Source: JANRKH01 sp033763595 (lineage in GTDB: Bacteria > Pseudomonadota > Alphaproteobacteria > Rickettsiales > Rickettsiaceae). Taken from it: a stretch of DNA of 21,512 nt. Numbering within the stretch: position 1 is the first letter of the stretch; the number at the start of each line of letters is the position of its first letter. The notes beneath the pieces are model-generated. The model had not been told where the DNA came from. It did no database searches and saw only the letters and a program-made list of their open reading frames with translations. Of the stretch, positions 8,101-15,009 are shown one piece after another. A program made the translations under genes and the position numbers. The stretch covers positions 1 to 21,512 of the forward strand of contig JANRKH010000008.1 in the NCBI GenBank assembly GCA_033763595.1, read 5' to 3'.

Positions 8101-9096
8101 TCTAAAGCTGTAGAAGCGTTAGAGAGGGTTGCAGCTCCGTGGTCAACTGATACAACTCTTGCATCCATAGCAGATAATGCATCTTCTGTTGTATCAGATA
8201 GGCTTGCGGGCATTAGCGCTGCCTCTGGTGTATCATCAGGCGCTGAAGATGAGGCTCTTGATATTGGAGTATGGACGCAAGGATTTGGTTCAGGTTCAAC
8301 TAAGAAGTTAAAGTCTAATGAATCAGGATATAATGGTACAACAGTAGGTGGCACTCTTGGTGCTGACTATTTGATTTCAGATTACTCTCTAATCGGACTT
8401 GCAGTTACTCAATCAGGATCAACAGTTAAGTACAAAGATACAAAATCAGGTGATAAGTCTAAGCAAAAAAATACATTCTTTAGTGTATATGGGAAAGTTG
8501 ACTATCAAGATAATATGTTTGTAAAAGGAAATCTTGCATTTGGTTCTGGTACTGTCAAAGATCAAACTAAGAAGGTTGCGAGTGATACTCAGTATGAAAT
8601 TGCAACAGCAAAGTATGATACAATGTCTTACAATTTTGAGTTGTTATTCGGACGTAAATTCAAAATTGCGGAAGATACGGCATTTGTGCCAATGTTTGGA
8701 GGTAAGTACTCAAGACAAAATAGCGGCGGGTATACTGAAACAGGTTCATCATATAACTTAACTGTTACAACCAGAGCTACAGATAAGACATATGCGATTC
8801 TTGGAACTGCGCTTGAAAATAAAACGCAGCTACAGAATTTAGATTTAGTATCAGAAGCTCACGTTTATGGTTACTACGATCTGCATGATAAAAAATCAGG
8901 AGCGACAGCTAAACTTGATGGCATGACATCAACAATTGACCTTGCCCCTTCTAAATCTAAGAAAGGTTCCTTGAACTTTGGTCTTGGAGTAGATGCGAAA
9001 GCTGGCTTAGTTGAGTATGGCGTTGGTTACGATGCAAGGCTTGCAGAGAAGTTTGTGTCACACCAAGGTACTTTAAGAGTTAGAATAAATCTATAA
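5107..9096 (+). CDS. Large autotransporter surface protein, OmpB/Sca-like
   Basis: Type Va autotransporter of 1329 residues: the C-terminal barrel inserts in the outer membrane and the passenger is exposed on the surface. In rickettsiae such proteins (OmpA, OmpB, Sca family) serve adhesion, invasion and the surface layer; that role is inferred here. Visible parts: Sec signal peptide, residues 1-27 (basic start, LLATASAITLLSS, cleavage after AFA); a very long Ser/Thr/Gly/Ala/Val-rich passenger of beta-helix character (about 28-990); a helical linker (about 1000-1050, with LDLLELVTTLSPSKAVEAL); and a barrel from about 1053 (IGVWTQGFGSGS) to the end, which is RVRINL. I see no cysteine in the protein, common in autotransporter passengers. 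AAGG lies before the ATG and a strong terminator follows. It is shorter than rickettsial OmpB (about 1650 residues), so I give no symbol. Confidence 0.92.
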   Translation: MIKKLKRNLLATASAITLLSSANSAFAAVYLVTGGAGDLNLGTNVKKSDGNAAGGAISNTESNTIYLNDNVTNNLAGSYVQSLDVYGYAAGRTITVGAASGASPISIINNYGSSTVAAVTAANGATPIVSGNSATSGSTIAFSNTNGQAVYSGLEFINKIDFSNKAATLTIGNSGATASTSIGKMTNVDLQSTGGANGNLVFAQSAELSTAVVKVADLTKLTVNDGVTLTLSGATDFVGTKKFTSGIEVAGAGKIIAKGTSTLGNVTLLGAGSLTIDTGAKAGTVTATASTGNTITLTGGEATTIDTKGTVVASGISIITNLTLSDASATATLSDSAKILTKATFGAKATLTAGSGTLIVDSDTSSAGGTFNLAGATLTKLTTDSSNNTTINVTADSTITEVVNTLGKLNISAGKKVLLGAKDISVDSVTLSGSGVNGEIRFGGDKTLTVTGKTFNADIYTPITQGTVAFENQVTPGKIYSDTIATVKLVSLTKSTSDVTFGNNLINVSELKLTHADSKASASFVGNAAMKITSSNGGSGALTLVNDAQDIVVLSVGASGAQLKSLVLNGSKGLVTGDLYTDALSFKKDSIVKATNISNISAVTTTTNGTGSLHFVTSSTLAANIGTSSQSIKELKYLGLGTATLNLNSKQTYGAHIKALTPDALTVSNVGTNSASTEFAQLGDPLGRLAAVSFGATSSYTTTLNGKVYAKALTAANASNITFKNSVYGGKLASKVDSTFTLGDNSAIVTFADGAGLVDIDVVATTAGNGQLVFSGNNSLGKVGTSTTSIGKVTFSDSATSKTKINDSIYTTNGVTFGSGEYVVTSDATIGGASTSNAGAVFNIGPHALTFNNSLTTAGATTLKFDLDSDGKVAGKFVSTGSTATVTASNLTVDMSGAKVFAKDGSTSEDVIFAKDIGTNASSVTYTSGNGFVKWSGIQGSSSDYISLVAAHDAKGFKSTLGSSATFSTAASSLFDSVSAATSGAALDLLELVTTLSPSKAVEALERVAAPWSTDTTLASIADNASSVVSDRLAGISAASGVSSGAEDEALDIGVWTQGFGSGSTKKLKSNESGYNGTTVGGTLGADYLISDYSLIGLAVTQSGSTVKYKDTKSGDKSKQKNTFFSVYGKVDYQDNMFVKGNLAFGSGTVKDQTKKVASDTQYEIATAKYDTMSYNFELLFGRKFKIAEDTAFVPMFGGKYSRQNSGGYTETGSSYNLTVTTRATDKTYAILGTALENKTQLQNLDLVSEAHVYGYYDLHDKKSGATAKLDGMTSTIDLAPSKSKKGSLNFGLGVDAKAGLVEYGVGYDARLAEKFVSHQGTLRVRINL

Positions 9097-9122
9097 TTTA
9101 TTCTTAGTTTGTAAGCGCTTAA

Positions 9123-9160
9123 AAAGCCCAAGTATTATTTACTTGGGCTTTCCTTCTTTT
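9123..9160 (+). terminator. Rho-independent terminator of the autotransporter gene
   Basis: AAAGCCCAAGTA (9123-9134) pairs perfectly with TACTTGGGCTTT (9140-9151) around a 5-base loop, giving a 12-bp stem. It is followed by the pyrimidine-rich CCTTCTTTT. It starts 27 bp after the stop codon and is the clearest terminator in the window. Confidence 0.92.
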
Positions 9161-9255
9161 CGATTCTAGTATTTTCAATAAACCCCCAGCATGACCTTAT
9201 TATGATCTGTAATTTTGACTTGATGGATTGCTTTTCGGGCCTATTGCTATATCTT

Positions 9256-9360
9256 ATACCAAATCCCATTTTTAAGTACTACTTCGTCGCTCCTCGCTCA
9301 CCTAGCATGTAGTAGGCTTCGCTCCTCGCTCCTAGTATTATTTAATCTGGGATTTGGTAT
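9256..9360. repeat. MITE-like palindromic element, ATACCAAATCCCA ends
   Basis: A 105-bp element with perfect 13-bp terminal inverted repeats: ATACCAAATCCCA (9256-9268) and TGGGATTTGGTAT (9348-9360). The interior is GC-richer and repetitive (CGTCGCTCCTCGCTCACCTA, GTAGTAGGCTTCGCTCC). It has no coding capacity. The best second copy is at 13532-13641, with diverged relatives at 3671-3772 and, for the core only, 2679-2784. It resembles a non-autonomous transposable element or a rickettsial palindromic element. Confidence 0.8.
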
Positions 9361-9387
9361 TACGCTGCTAGATCTATTAGTACATAT

Positions 9388-9535
9388 TAGACCTCTCCTA
9401 AAAACTCTATTCCTAGCGGCAATTGCGCCCCCGCGCAAGTATAGCAGAATCCTCACGTACCTAGGTGCGCTGGGGTTTTGCGCTCAGCCTGCGCCAGCTA
9501 CTTGCCCGCCAGGAGCGAGTTTTCGAAGAGGTCTA
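9388..9535. repeat. MITE-like element family 2, TAGACCTCT ends
   Basis: A 148-bp element with ends TAGACCTCT (9388-9396) and AGAGGTCTA (9527-9535), inverted copies of each other; the inversion continues imperfectly into AAAACTC/GAGTTTT. The interior is GC-rich (AGAATCCTCACGTACC, GGGGTTTTGCGCTC, CTACTTGCCCGCCAGGAGC). A second copy at 13123-13276 shares most of the interior in the same orientation. No open frame. Confidence 0.8.
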
Positions 9536-9856
9536 TTAACAATTTTTAATATTCTAACTTAATCGAAAACCAACATAGTAATTAACTTTTAATATTGATA
9601 TTCTTACTTTTTTATATAAAAAACTATTGCATACTTAACTTTTAGTTGTTATGGTAGCGCAAGGTACGCTAAAGCTCGTACCTCTGGGCTCTGCGCAAAT
9701 CCTCTGGTTCCTTCTGTTGCTTATGTTGGTGCAGAGCCTGATTATCTAAATACTTTTATGACATAAGATTAAAAAATATAATTGAATATAGATCAAAAAA
9801 AGAGCAAAAATAGAATATATTCGAAATAAAAGTTTTGAATTTAAATACGAGACTGC
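9536..9856. other. Intergenic stretch with GC-rich alternative hairpins
   Basis: Mostly AT-rich, without a gene. Within it, 9657-9738 is GC-richer and can fold in two exclusive ways. In the first, AGGTACG (9662-9668) pairs with CGTACCT (9677-9683) inside an outer GCGCA/TGCGC pair (9657-9661 with 9692-9696). In the second, GGCTCTGC (9687-9694) pairs with GCAGAGCC (9731-9738). A weak promoter-like TTGCAT (9627-9632), 17-bp spacer, TATGGT (9650-9655) stands right before it. It may be a small RNA, a leader of the methyltransferase gene or yet another palindromic repeat. Confidence 0.35.
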
Positions 9857-10918
9857 ATGCCTAAAAATATAATCAAACTATTCATAGAAAAGAATGGTTT
9901 CATAACGGTTGAGGATTTTATGAAGAAAGCTTTAATTGGTTCAAGCAACGCATATTATAAGTCAAGAAATCCGTTCGATAAAAAAAGTGGAGATTTTATA
10001 ACGTCTCCTGAAATTTCTCAAATGTTTGGCGAAATAGTGGCTGTTTGGGTCTATAATAGATGGTTATTTATGGGCACACCGAAATCCTTAAGTCTTGTAG
10101 AGCTTGGCGCTGGATCAGGAATTTTGATGCGCGATATTTTAAGGGTATTAAGCAAAACTGAAATTTTTCATGGGCTAAAAATATATATACTTGAAATAAA
10201 CCCGGTGCTAGTGGCTATTCAGCAGAATGAGCTTAAAGACTATTTAAACAATATAGTATGGATTTCTAACGCTCAGGAATTCCCAGAAGATCATAGTATA
10301 TATATAGCTAATGAGTTTTTTGATTCGCTTCCGACCAAGCAGTATATTAAGCAAGATGGTTTGTGGCACGAGAGGGTTATAACGCTTAATGATGGAGATT
10401 TGTTTTTTGGCACTATACAGGTGGACCCAAGATTTAGCAAAAGATTATCAGAGAAGTATAAAAACACAAAAGATGGATCAATAGTGGAAATATCGCAAGA
10501 AACAATAAGATATTTCACAAAAATGATAAGAAATATGTCTCGCTTTAAAAGCTGCGGACTTGTTATAGATTATGGTTATTATATCAAGCCCCTAAAAAGA
10601 AAGGAACATGAATTTAAGGATAGTTTGCAAGCTGTTAAGTCGCATAAGTATTGTCCAGTTTTTGATGACATTGGACGTGCAGATATTACTACTCATGTGG
10701 ATTTTTTTCTGTTGCGCGAATGTTCTCATTTTTATGATATAAATTCAAAAATCTGGAGCCAGCGTGATTTTTTACTCAAGCATGGAATGGAGATAAGGTT
10801 AAAAGATTTAGCAAAGAAAAATCCTGAATATAAGGATGTGCTAGAAAATCAATTCTCGAGGCTTACTGATAAAGGGTCGATGGGTGGGTTGTTTAAGGTT
10901 TTAGAAGTATATTCTTAA
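9857..10918 (+). CDS. SAM-dependent methyltransferase, NDUFAF7/MidA family
   Basis: Member of the COG1565 (formerly DUF185) family. The mitochondrial relative NDUFAF7 dimethylates an arginine of the complex I subunit NDUFS2 and is needed for complex I assembly. A matching role for the bacterial complex I (NuoD) is likely but not proven. The 353 residues show the family's marks: GDFITSPEISQMFGE (residues 45-59), SAM motif I ELGAGSG (82-88), IANEFFDSLP (about 149-158) and DIGRADITTHVDFF (about 270-283). Length is normal for the family. The start codon follows ACGAG, a weak ribosome binding site. It stands alone: the next gene is 250 bp away on the same strand. Confidence 0.93.
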   Translation: MPKNIIKLFIEKNGFITVEDFMKKALIGSSNAYYKSRNPFDKKSGDFITSPEISQMFGEIVAVWVYNRWLFMGTPKSLSLVELGAGSGILMRDILRVLSKTEIFHGLKIYILEINPVLVAIQQNELKDYLNNIVWISNAQEFPEDHSIYIANEFFDSLPTKQYIKQDGLWHERVITLNDGDLFFGTIQVDPRFSKRLSEKYKNTKDGSIVEISQETIRYFTKMIRNMSRFKSCGLVIDYGYYIKPLKRKEHEFKDSLQAVKSHKYCPVFDDIGRADITTHVDFFLLRECSHFYDINSKIWSQRDFLLKHGMEIRLKDLAKKNPEYKDVLENQFSRLTDKGSMGGLFKVLEVYS

Positions 10919-11167
10919 ACAGATTTTTCTGATGATTGCCTTTTTTTATTAGGATTTGTGCAGATTTTTATACAAGATTAGGTTTCGCTTCTCTTTCGCT
11001 TCTCATTTATAACTTATGTGAGGAGATATAGTTCTCTTAGGTTTTGTATAGCATATTTGAGGCTGGTTACCTACAAAGCATAAATTAGTACCCATATAAA
11101 CTATGTTTTTCTAGAAGTCTTGGTTTAAATAGTGAAATATTGTTTTAGTAAATTATAACTATTCACT

Positions 11168-12505
11168 ATGTCAGCGATAGGTGTTATTCAGGATTTAAGG
11201 GGTAGCTTAAAACTTACCGCATCTTTAACTCAAAGTATTAAAACTCTTCTCTTATCTTACGAGGAGCTTGAAACATATATTGATTCAGAGATTAAAGAAA
11301 ACCCTTTTTTGCAAAGAGAAGTACATGACGATAAGGTTGATTATGACTTATTGCGAGATTATACATACTCTCGGAAGCCAAAGACGCAATATGAAGATTT
11401 TGATCAAATTGCTTCAATAGAGAATGAGGTGACTTTAAAAGATCATCTCTACGGACAAGTATCATGCATTTTTAATACAGAAAAAGATAAAATAATTGCT
11501 GCATATATTACAGATCTTTTAGATGAAAATGGTTATTTAACAAGCACCAAAGAGCAAATAGCCAAATCTCTTAAAGTACCAGAAAAAAAAATTAAAGACA
11601 TTTTATATAGACTCAAAGACCTTGAGCCCACAGGTGTTTATGCAGAAAATCTTGCTGAATGCATAATGCTGCAGCTAAAAGAGAAGGGGGTTTATAATGA
11701 GCATTATAGAATAGTACTTGAGAATATTGAGCTTATAGCTTCAAGGAACATAAAAAAATTAGCTAAAATTGTTGGAGTGGCTGAGCAGGAAATTCAAAAT
11801 TATATTTCGCACATTCGGTCTATTGACCCAAAACCAGGTCGAAATTTTAGTAGTGAAAAAATTATGTATAAGATTCCTGATGTTTTTATCAGATTAAATC
11901 ACTTAAAGGAAGTTGAGGTAATTTCGAACGATGAAGCTCATCCTGTTATTAAAGTAAATAAGGAATATTATGAAAATATAAAACCTCTATTAAAAAAATC
12001 AGAGGATAATATTTACGCGGTTCAAATGATGCAGTCTGCGCAAAATGTGGCGCGGGCCGTGAAAATGCGCTCAAAAACTATTATGCTTGTTGCGTCAGCA
12101 ATTGCCAAAGAGCAAGAAGAATTTTTTAAGAGAGGTGTTTTATACTTAAAGCCATTGACACTCAGTCAAATTGCAAAAGTTACAGGATATGACGAAAGTA
12201 CTATTAGCAGAGCAACCTCTAAAAAATATGCAGCGACTCCATATGGAGTTTTTGAGATGAAATATTTTTTCACAAGTAAGGTCAGGAGTAAATATTCTCA
12301 AGCGTCAGTTTCAAGTACTAAGGTTAAGGAATTAATTAAAACTCTCATTCAGGAGGAAGATTGTTCAAGCCCACTCTCGGATGATGCTATTGCCGTAAGC
12401 TTACGATCATTTAATATAGTCGTTGCAAGAAGAACAGTGACAAAATATAGAGAGTCTTTGGGTATAAAAAGCAGTTCAGAGCGCAAAAAATTTAGAGTCA
12501 AGTGA
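11168..12505 (+). CDS. rpoN: RNA polymerase sigma-54 factor RpoN
   Basis: Sigma-54 directs RNA polymerase to -24/-12 promoters and needs an ATP-driven activator to open them. The 445 residues contain all regions: region I (about 1-45) with SLTQSIKTLLLSYEELE and ENPFL, a short acidic region II, the core-binding domain (about 90-230, with YITDLLDENGYLTS and LKDLEPTGVYAENL), the helix-turn-helix part (ESTISRATSKKY, 343-354, then TPYGVFEMKYFF) and the RpoN box ARRTVTKYRE (420-429), which reads the -24 element. Nothing essential seems missing, so it is probably functional. No clear ribosome binding site is seen. Neighbours show no sigma-54 activator. The gene is notable because classical Rickettsia genomes use only RpoD and RpoH. 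Confidence 0.95.
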   Translation: MSAIGVIQDLRGSLKLTASLTQSIKTLLLSYEELETYIDSEIKENPFLQREVHDDKVDYDLLRDYTYSRKPKTQYEDFDQIASIENEVTLKDHLYGQVSCIFNTEKDKIIAAYITDLLDENGYLTSTKEQIAKSLKVPEKKIKDILYRLKDLEPTGVYAENLAECIMLQLKEKGVYNEHYRIVLENIELIASRNIKKLAKIVGVAEQEIQNYISHIRSIDPKPGRNFSSEKIMYKIPDVFIRLNHLKEVEVISNDEAHPVIKVNKEYYENIKPLLKKSEDNIYAVQMMQSAQNVARAVKMRSKTIMLVASAIAKEQEEFFKRGVLYLKPLTLSQIAKVTGYDESTISRATSKKYAATPYGVFEMKYFFTSKVRSKYSQASVSSTKVKELIKTLIQEEDCSSPLSDDAIAVSLRSFNIVVARRTVTKYRESLGIKSSSERKKFRVK

Positions 12506-12706
12506 CGTGATCTCACAGAATAACCTATAAATTCTTAACTTATCCATAGGTTTATGCGGGTAGGTATGGTATTTTTTTTTCAAGACATGTTTTTGTTTGA
12601 TTTGAGTAAATTACCTTTACAACTAAATATATTTTAGTCTAAAGTGAGATTCAGCTATAAATACAAAGTTTTGAATGTGAATTATTTTAAGATATACGAA
12701 AACTAT

Positions 12707-12943
12707 ATGAAAATTGTTGGACCTGCAGGCAATTTAATGTTTTTTTTGCAGGCGTATGAAATTTTTGCTCATAAAACGAGTGGCATCATATCCTTGCCGG
12801 GCTTTACTTTAAGTTTTGTTGCTAATGCTAGTTGGTTAATTTACGGATTACTTATAAAAAATCAACCTATCATAATATCATGCGCAGTTGCGACAATAGG
12901 TGGTTTCTGTGTTCTTGTAGGGGCTGTGATTTATCCTGCATGA
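12707..12943 (+). CDS. SemiSWEET-like small membrane protein
   Basis: A 78-residue protein that looks like half of a SWEET sugar transporter; SemiSWEETs have three membrane helices and work as dimers. Visible: a short first hydrophobic segment (about 2-15), then LQAYEIFAHKTSG, which aligns with the PQ-loop pattern PQ..K..KTKS but has LQ in place of PQ; a second helix (about 28-48, with SWLIYGLLI, close to the family pattern W.IYG); and a third (about 52-74). It is shorter than the usual 85-100 residues, so helix 1 is marginal. An in-frame GTG at 12644 would add 21 mostly polar residues (total 99); neither start has a good ribosome binding site. Substrate unknown. It could also be a remnant that no longer transports. 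Confidence 0.68.
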   Translation: MKIVGPAGNLMFFLQAYEIFAHKTSGIISLPGFTLSFVANASWLIYGLLIKNQPIIISCAVATIGGFCVLVGAVIYPA

Positions 12944-13029
12944 TTCAGTTTGCCATAAATTCACGAGAGAATAACGAAAATTAAGTTCAAAAATTAAGTT
13001 GCTATTCTTTTGTATAAAAAGCGATTACG

Positions 13030-13055
13030 ATTACTAATGCTATAGCATTAGTAAT
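13030..13055. other. 26-bp perfect palindrome
   Basis: ATTACTAATGCTA (13030-13042) is followed directly by its own reverse complement, with no loop. It lies in the gap after the SemiSWEET-like gene. The lack of a spacer makes it more like a binding site for a dimeric protein or a replication/recombination site than a terminator; no T-run follows. Confidence 0.6.
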
Positions 13056-13122
13056 AACAAGTAGAAGTGTTGGTCCCTTCTCGCTGCACCCTTGCAATTG
13101 AAGGGGAAAGTCCATGCTTCAT

Positions 13123-13276
13123 TAAACCTCTCAATAAAACTCTACCCCTAGAGGCAATTGCGTCGCGTGCGCAAATATATCGCAGAATCCTCACGTAACT
13201 CATGTACGCTGCGGTTTTGCGCTCCGCCTGCTCATGCTACTTGCCCGCCATGAGCTAAGTTTTTCGAAGAGGTCTA
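13123..13276. repeat. MITE-like element family 2, second copy
   Basis: A 154-bp relative of the element at 9388-9535. The left end TAAACCTCT has one change from TAGACCTCT; the right end AGAGGTCTA is intact. The interior shares AGAATCCTCACGTA, GCGGTTTTGCGCTC and CTACTTGCCCGCCA with the other copy. It is followed at once by a repeat of its own left end: AAACCTCTCAATAAAACTC occurs at 13124 and again at 13279, so a second element was lost or truncated beside it. Confidence 0.78.
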
Positions 13277-13402
13277 TAAAACCTCTCAATAAAACTCTAC
13301 TCAATTCTCATTTTTAAATGATCAAGTTAAGTCATCAATATGAAATACAGCCGGACTAAAGGCTTGCGCGCATATCATACCATGCATGTTGAAAGATAAC
13401 TT

Positions 13403-13530
13403 ATACTAATTTCCGAAATTAACCCTACAAAAGAAATTTCGCGGGTCTCCCCTTTGCGCAGCTATAAACATAGCCTTGCGCACGGTAGCCCTAAAATTTC
13501 ATCTGTAGAATTTAATTTGGGAAATAGTAT
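13403..13530. repeat. Possible third palindromic element, ATACTAATTTCC ends
   Basis: ATACTAATTTCC (13403-13414) and GGGAAATAGTAT (13519-13530) are near-perfect inverted repeats. The right-hand TTTAATTTGGGAAATAGTATTA resembles the right end of the ATACCAAATCCCA family (TTTAATCTGGGATTTGGTAT), and the next element starts one base later. It is probably a diverged relative nested beside the better copy. The interior is GC-rich and not shared with the other copies as far as I can see. Confidence 0.45.
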
Positions 13531-13531
13531 T

Positions 13532-13641
13532 ATACCAAATCCCATTTTTAAGTACTTGCTTCTAGCTCGTCGCTAAAGGCTTACACGAGAGTAGGCTTCG
13601 TGACTTGCTCCTAGTATTATTTAATTCTAGAGATTTGGTAT
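13532..13641. repeat. MITE-like palindromic element, ATACCAAATCCCA ends, second copy
   Basis: A 110-bp element beginning ATACCAAATCCCATTTTTAA, identical to the first 20 bases of the element at 9256, and ending in GATTTGGTAT, with AGTAGGCTTCG and GCTCCTAGTATTATTTAAT in common. The middle is more diverged. The rest of the gap up to 13927 holds no gene I can support. Confidence 0.78.
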
Positions 13642-13927
13642 TATTTAGTAGTAATTAAACTAAGTAAGGGTGCTGTTTAAATTTGATATATTCGATATTG
13701 ACGTCTAACACAGCATCAACTCCTATTTTTGATTCACACGATTTAAATCGACTCAGTCGTACTCAAGTATTTATATCAGCTAAAGCATACTCGCCCCAAA
13801 ATTCATATGAAGAGTTTAACGCCTTGAGATTTTGGTATTATATACACGCTAAAAGCTATCAAGTCCCAAAATTCATTCGTTTAGCTTTGATGCTATGGAT
13901 TTGCTACTAGCTGTTATAAAAGCTCTG

Positions 13928-14785
13928 CTATAAATAGAACTTAACGTTGTATTTTTTAGCAAGATCTTGGAGTAGTTTTTCAAACGCAACCATTGCCAGC
14001 TTTTCCTGGATATTTTGCCTAACATCATTAAATTCAGGTACCTTTACAGGCCTTGAACCGTCGAATCTTATAATATGCCATCCAAAAGCAGTTTTAACTG
14101 GATCTGAAATTTGATCTTTCTTCATGTTCACGAGCTTATTTTCATATTCAGGAACAGTTCCACCTTGCGGTATGTATCCGATACTACCCCCATTTACTTT
14201 TGAAGATTCATCTTTGGAATATTCTTTTGCCAGATCTTCAAATTTTGCTCCTTTGCTGATTTTAGCTTTAATATCTTTTGCTTCCTGTTCGGTAGCAACT
14301 AAAATATGACTTGAACTATATTCTTGTTTTCCTGTTAGGTCCTTTTTGATTTTTTCGTACTCATCTTTTAGATCTTGCTCCGAAATTCTGGATTTTAATA
14401 AGTCATCGATATACACTTGCTGTGCTATCTGAACTTTAACAGCATCTAATCTTTTTTTATACTCAGCCGAACTTGTGATATTTGAATTAGATACCTCGGC
14501 CTCAAAAATTTTAGAATTCACATATCCCTTGACCAGATTCTCCTGGGCGGACTTGTCAAAATCTGAGAATTTTTTTGATGCTATATCGGGTCTGCCTGTG
14601 GCAAATGTTTTTAATTGGTCCATAACGTTCTTCGTAGTAACTTTTGTTTTTCCAAATTCAGCTACAACAAAATCATCACTTAGACTTTTTGTTGTTGTAT
14701 CAGCTGCAATACTAGACGAAATAGCAGAAGTGCAAGTCATGCTAATAATTGAACTCATAATCAATGTTTTAAATAATTTTTTCAC
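13928..14785 (-). CDS. plp: Parvulin-like peptidyl-prolyl isomerase Plp/PrsA type
   Basis: Secreted peptidyl-prolyl cis-trans isomerase and foldase for exported proteins. Layout and residue pattern match the rickettsial Plp protein (about 282 residues there, 285 here). A Sec signal peptide covers residues 1-28 (KKLFKTLIMSSIISM, cleavage near SIAA). An N-terminal helical chaperone domain follows (with VNSKIFEAEV and ITSSAEYKKRLD), then a complete parvulin domain (about 155-243: SSSHILVATEQEAKDI, FEDLAKEYSKD, NGGSIGY at 198-204 and FGWHIIRFDG at 234-243) and a helical tail. The GTG start is chosen because GGAG (complement of 14792-14795) lies six bases before it; the ATG at 14797 overlaps that site. 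Starts further upstream would bury the signal. Unlike the SurA-like protein in this window it keeps the isomerase motifs. Confidence 0.93.
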   Translation of the reverse strand: MKKLFKTLIMSSIISMTCTSAISSSIAADTTTKSLSDDFVVAEFGKTKVTTKNVMDQLKTFATGRPDIASKKFSDFDKSAQENLVKGYVNSKIFEAEVSNSNITSSAEYKKRLDAVKVQIAQQVYIDDLLKSRISEQDLKDEYEKIKKDLTGKQEYSSSHILVATEQEAKDIKAKISKGAKFEDLAKEYSKDESSKVNGGSIGYIPQGGTVPEYENKLVNMKKDQISDPVKTAFGWHIIRFDGSRPVKVPEFNDVRQNIQEKLAMVAFEKLLQDLAKKYNVKFYL

Positions 14786-14797
14786 TTTGATCTCCAT
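14786..14797 (-). promoter_or_regulatory. Ribosome binding site that decides the plp start
   Basis: On the minus strand ATGGAGATCAAA precedes GTG. The GGAG is spaced six bases from the GTG at 14785, an ideal distance, so translation probably starts at GTG; the ATG that contains part of the site would have no binding site of its own. Confidence 0.7.
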
Positions 14798-14949
14798 AAA
14801 TATTTTTTGAAACATATGAAACTTTCTAAGGCTCATTTTTAGATAAGTCAAGCGCAAAATAAAAATATGAGGATATTCCTTGTAAGGATTTGACAATAGA
14901 ATCATTTGAATCTGAAAGCTCAATAGAAAAATAATTTATTAATGACGGA

Positions 14950-14978
14950 TTGACATATTTAAAAGATTTTGATAATTT
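14950..14978 (+). promoter_or_regulatory. Sigma-70 type promoter of the 74-aa gene
   Basis: A perfect -35 TTGACA (14950-14955) is followed by GATAAT (14971-14976, 15-bp spacer) or TAATTT (14973-14978, 17-bp spacer). Transcription would start near 14984, about 26 bases before the ATG at 15010. The TTG of this -35 box is also the first codon of a longer open frame, which argues against that longer start. Confidence 0.6.
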
Positions 14979-15009
14979 AAATTATTCATTAACAAATATA
15001 TACCTTTAT

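Noticed and set aside
9256..9535. tRNA or small RNA gene in the GC-richer intergenic sequence
   Set aside because: The structure is explained by repeat elements with inverted ends; no cloverleaf or CCA end is visible.
12522..12552. Possible terminator after rpoN (AACCTAT/ATAGGTT)
   Set aside because: A 7-bp AT-rich stem with a 17-base loop and no T-run; too weak to call.
13683..13910. Plus-strand frame of 75 codons starting at TTG
   Set aside because: No ribosome binding site, rare start, no recognisable pattern, and it lies in repeat-rich decayed sequence. It could be a gene remnant but I cannot support it.
14786..14923. Longer start for plp giving 331 residues
   Set aside because: The extra 46 residues precede a good signal peptide, whereas the GTG at 14785 has a well-spaced GGAG and gives the family length.
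14950..15009. TTG start for the small gene at 14950
   Set aside because: The TTG is part of a perfect -35 box (TTGACA) of the likely promoter.
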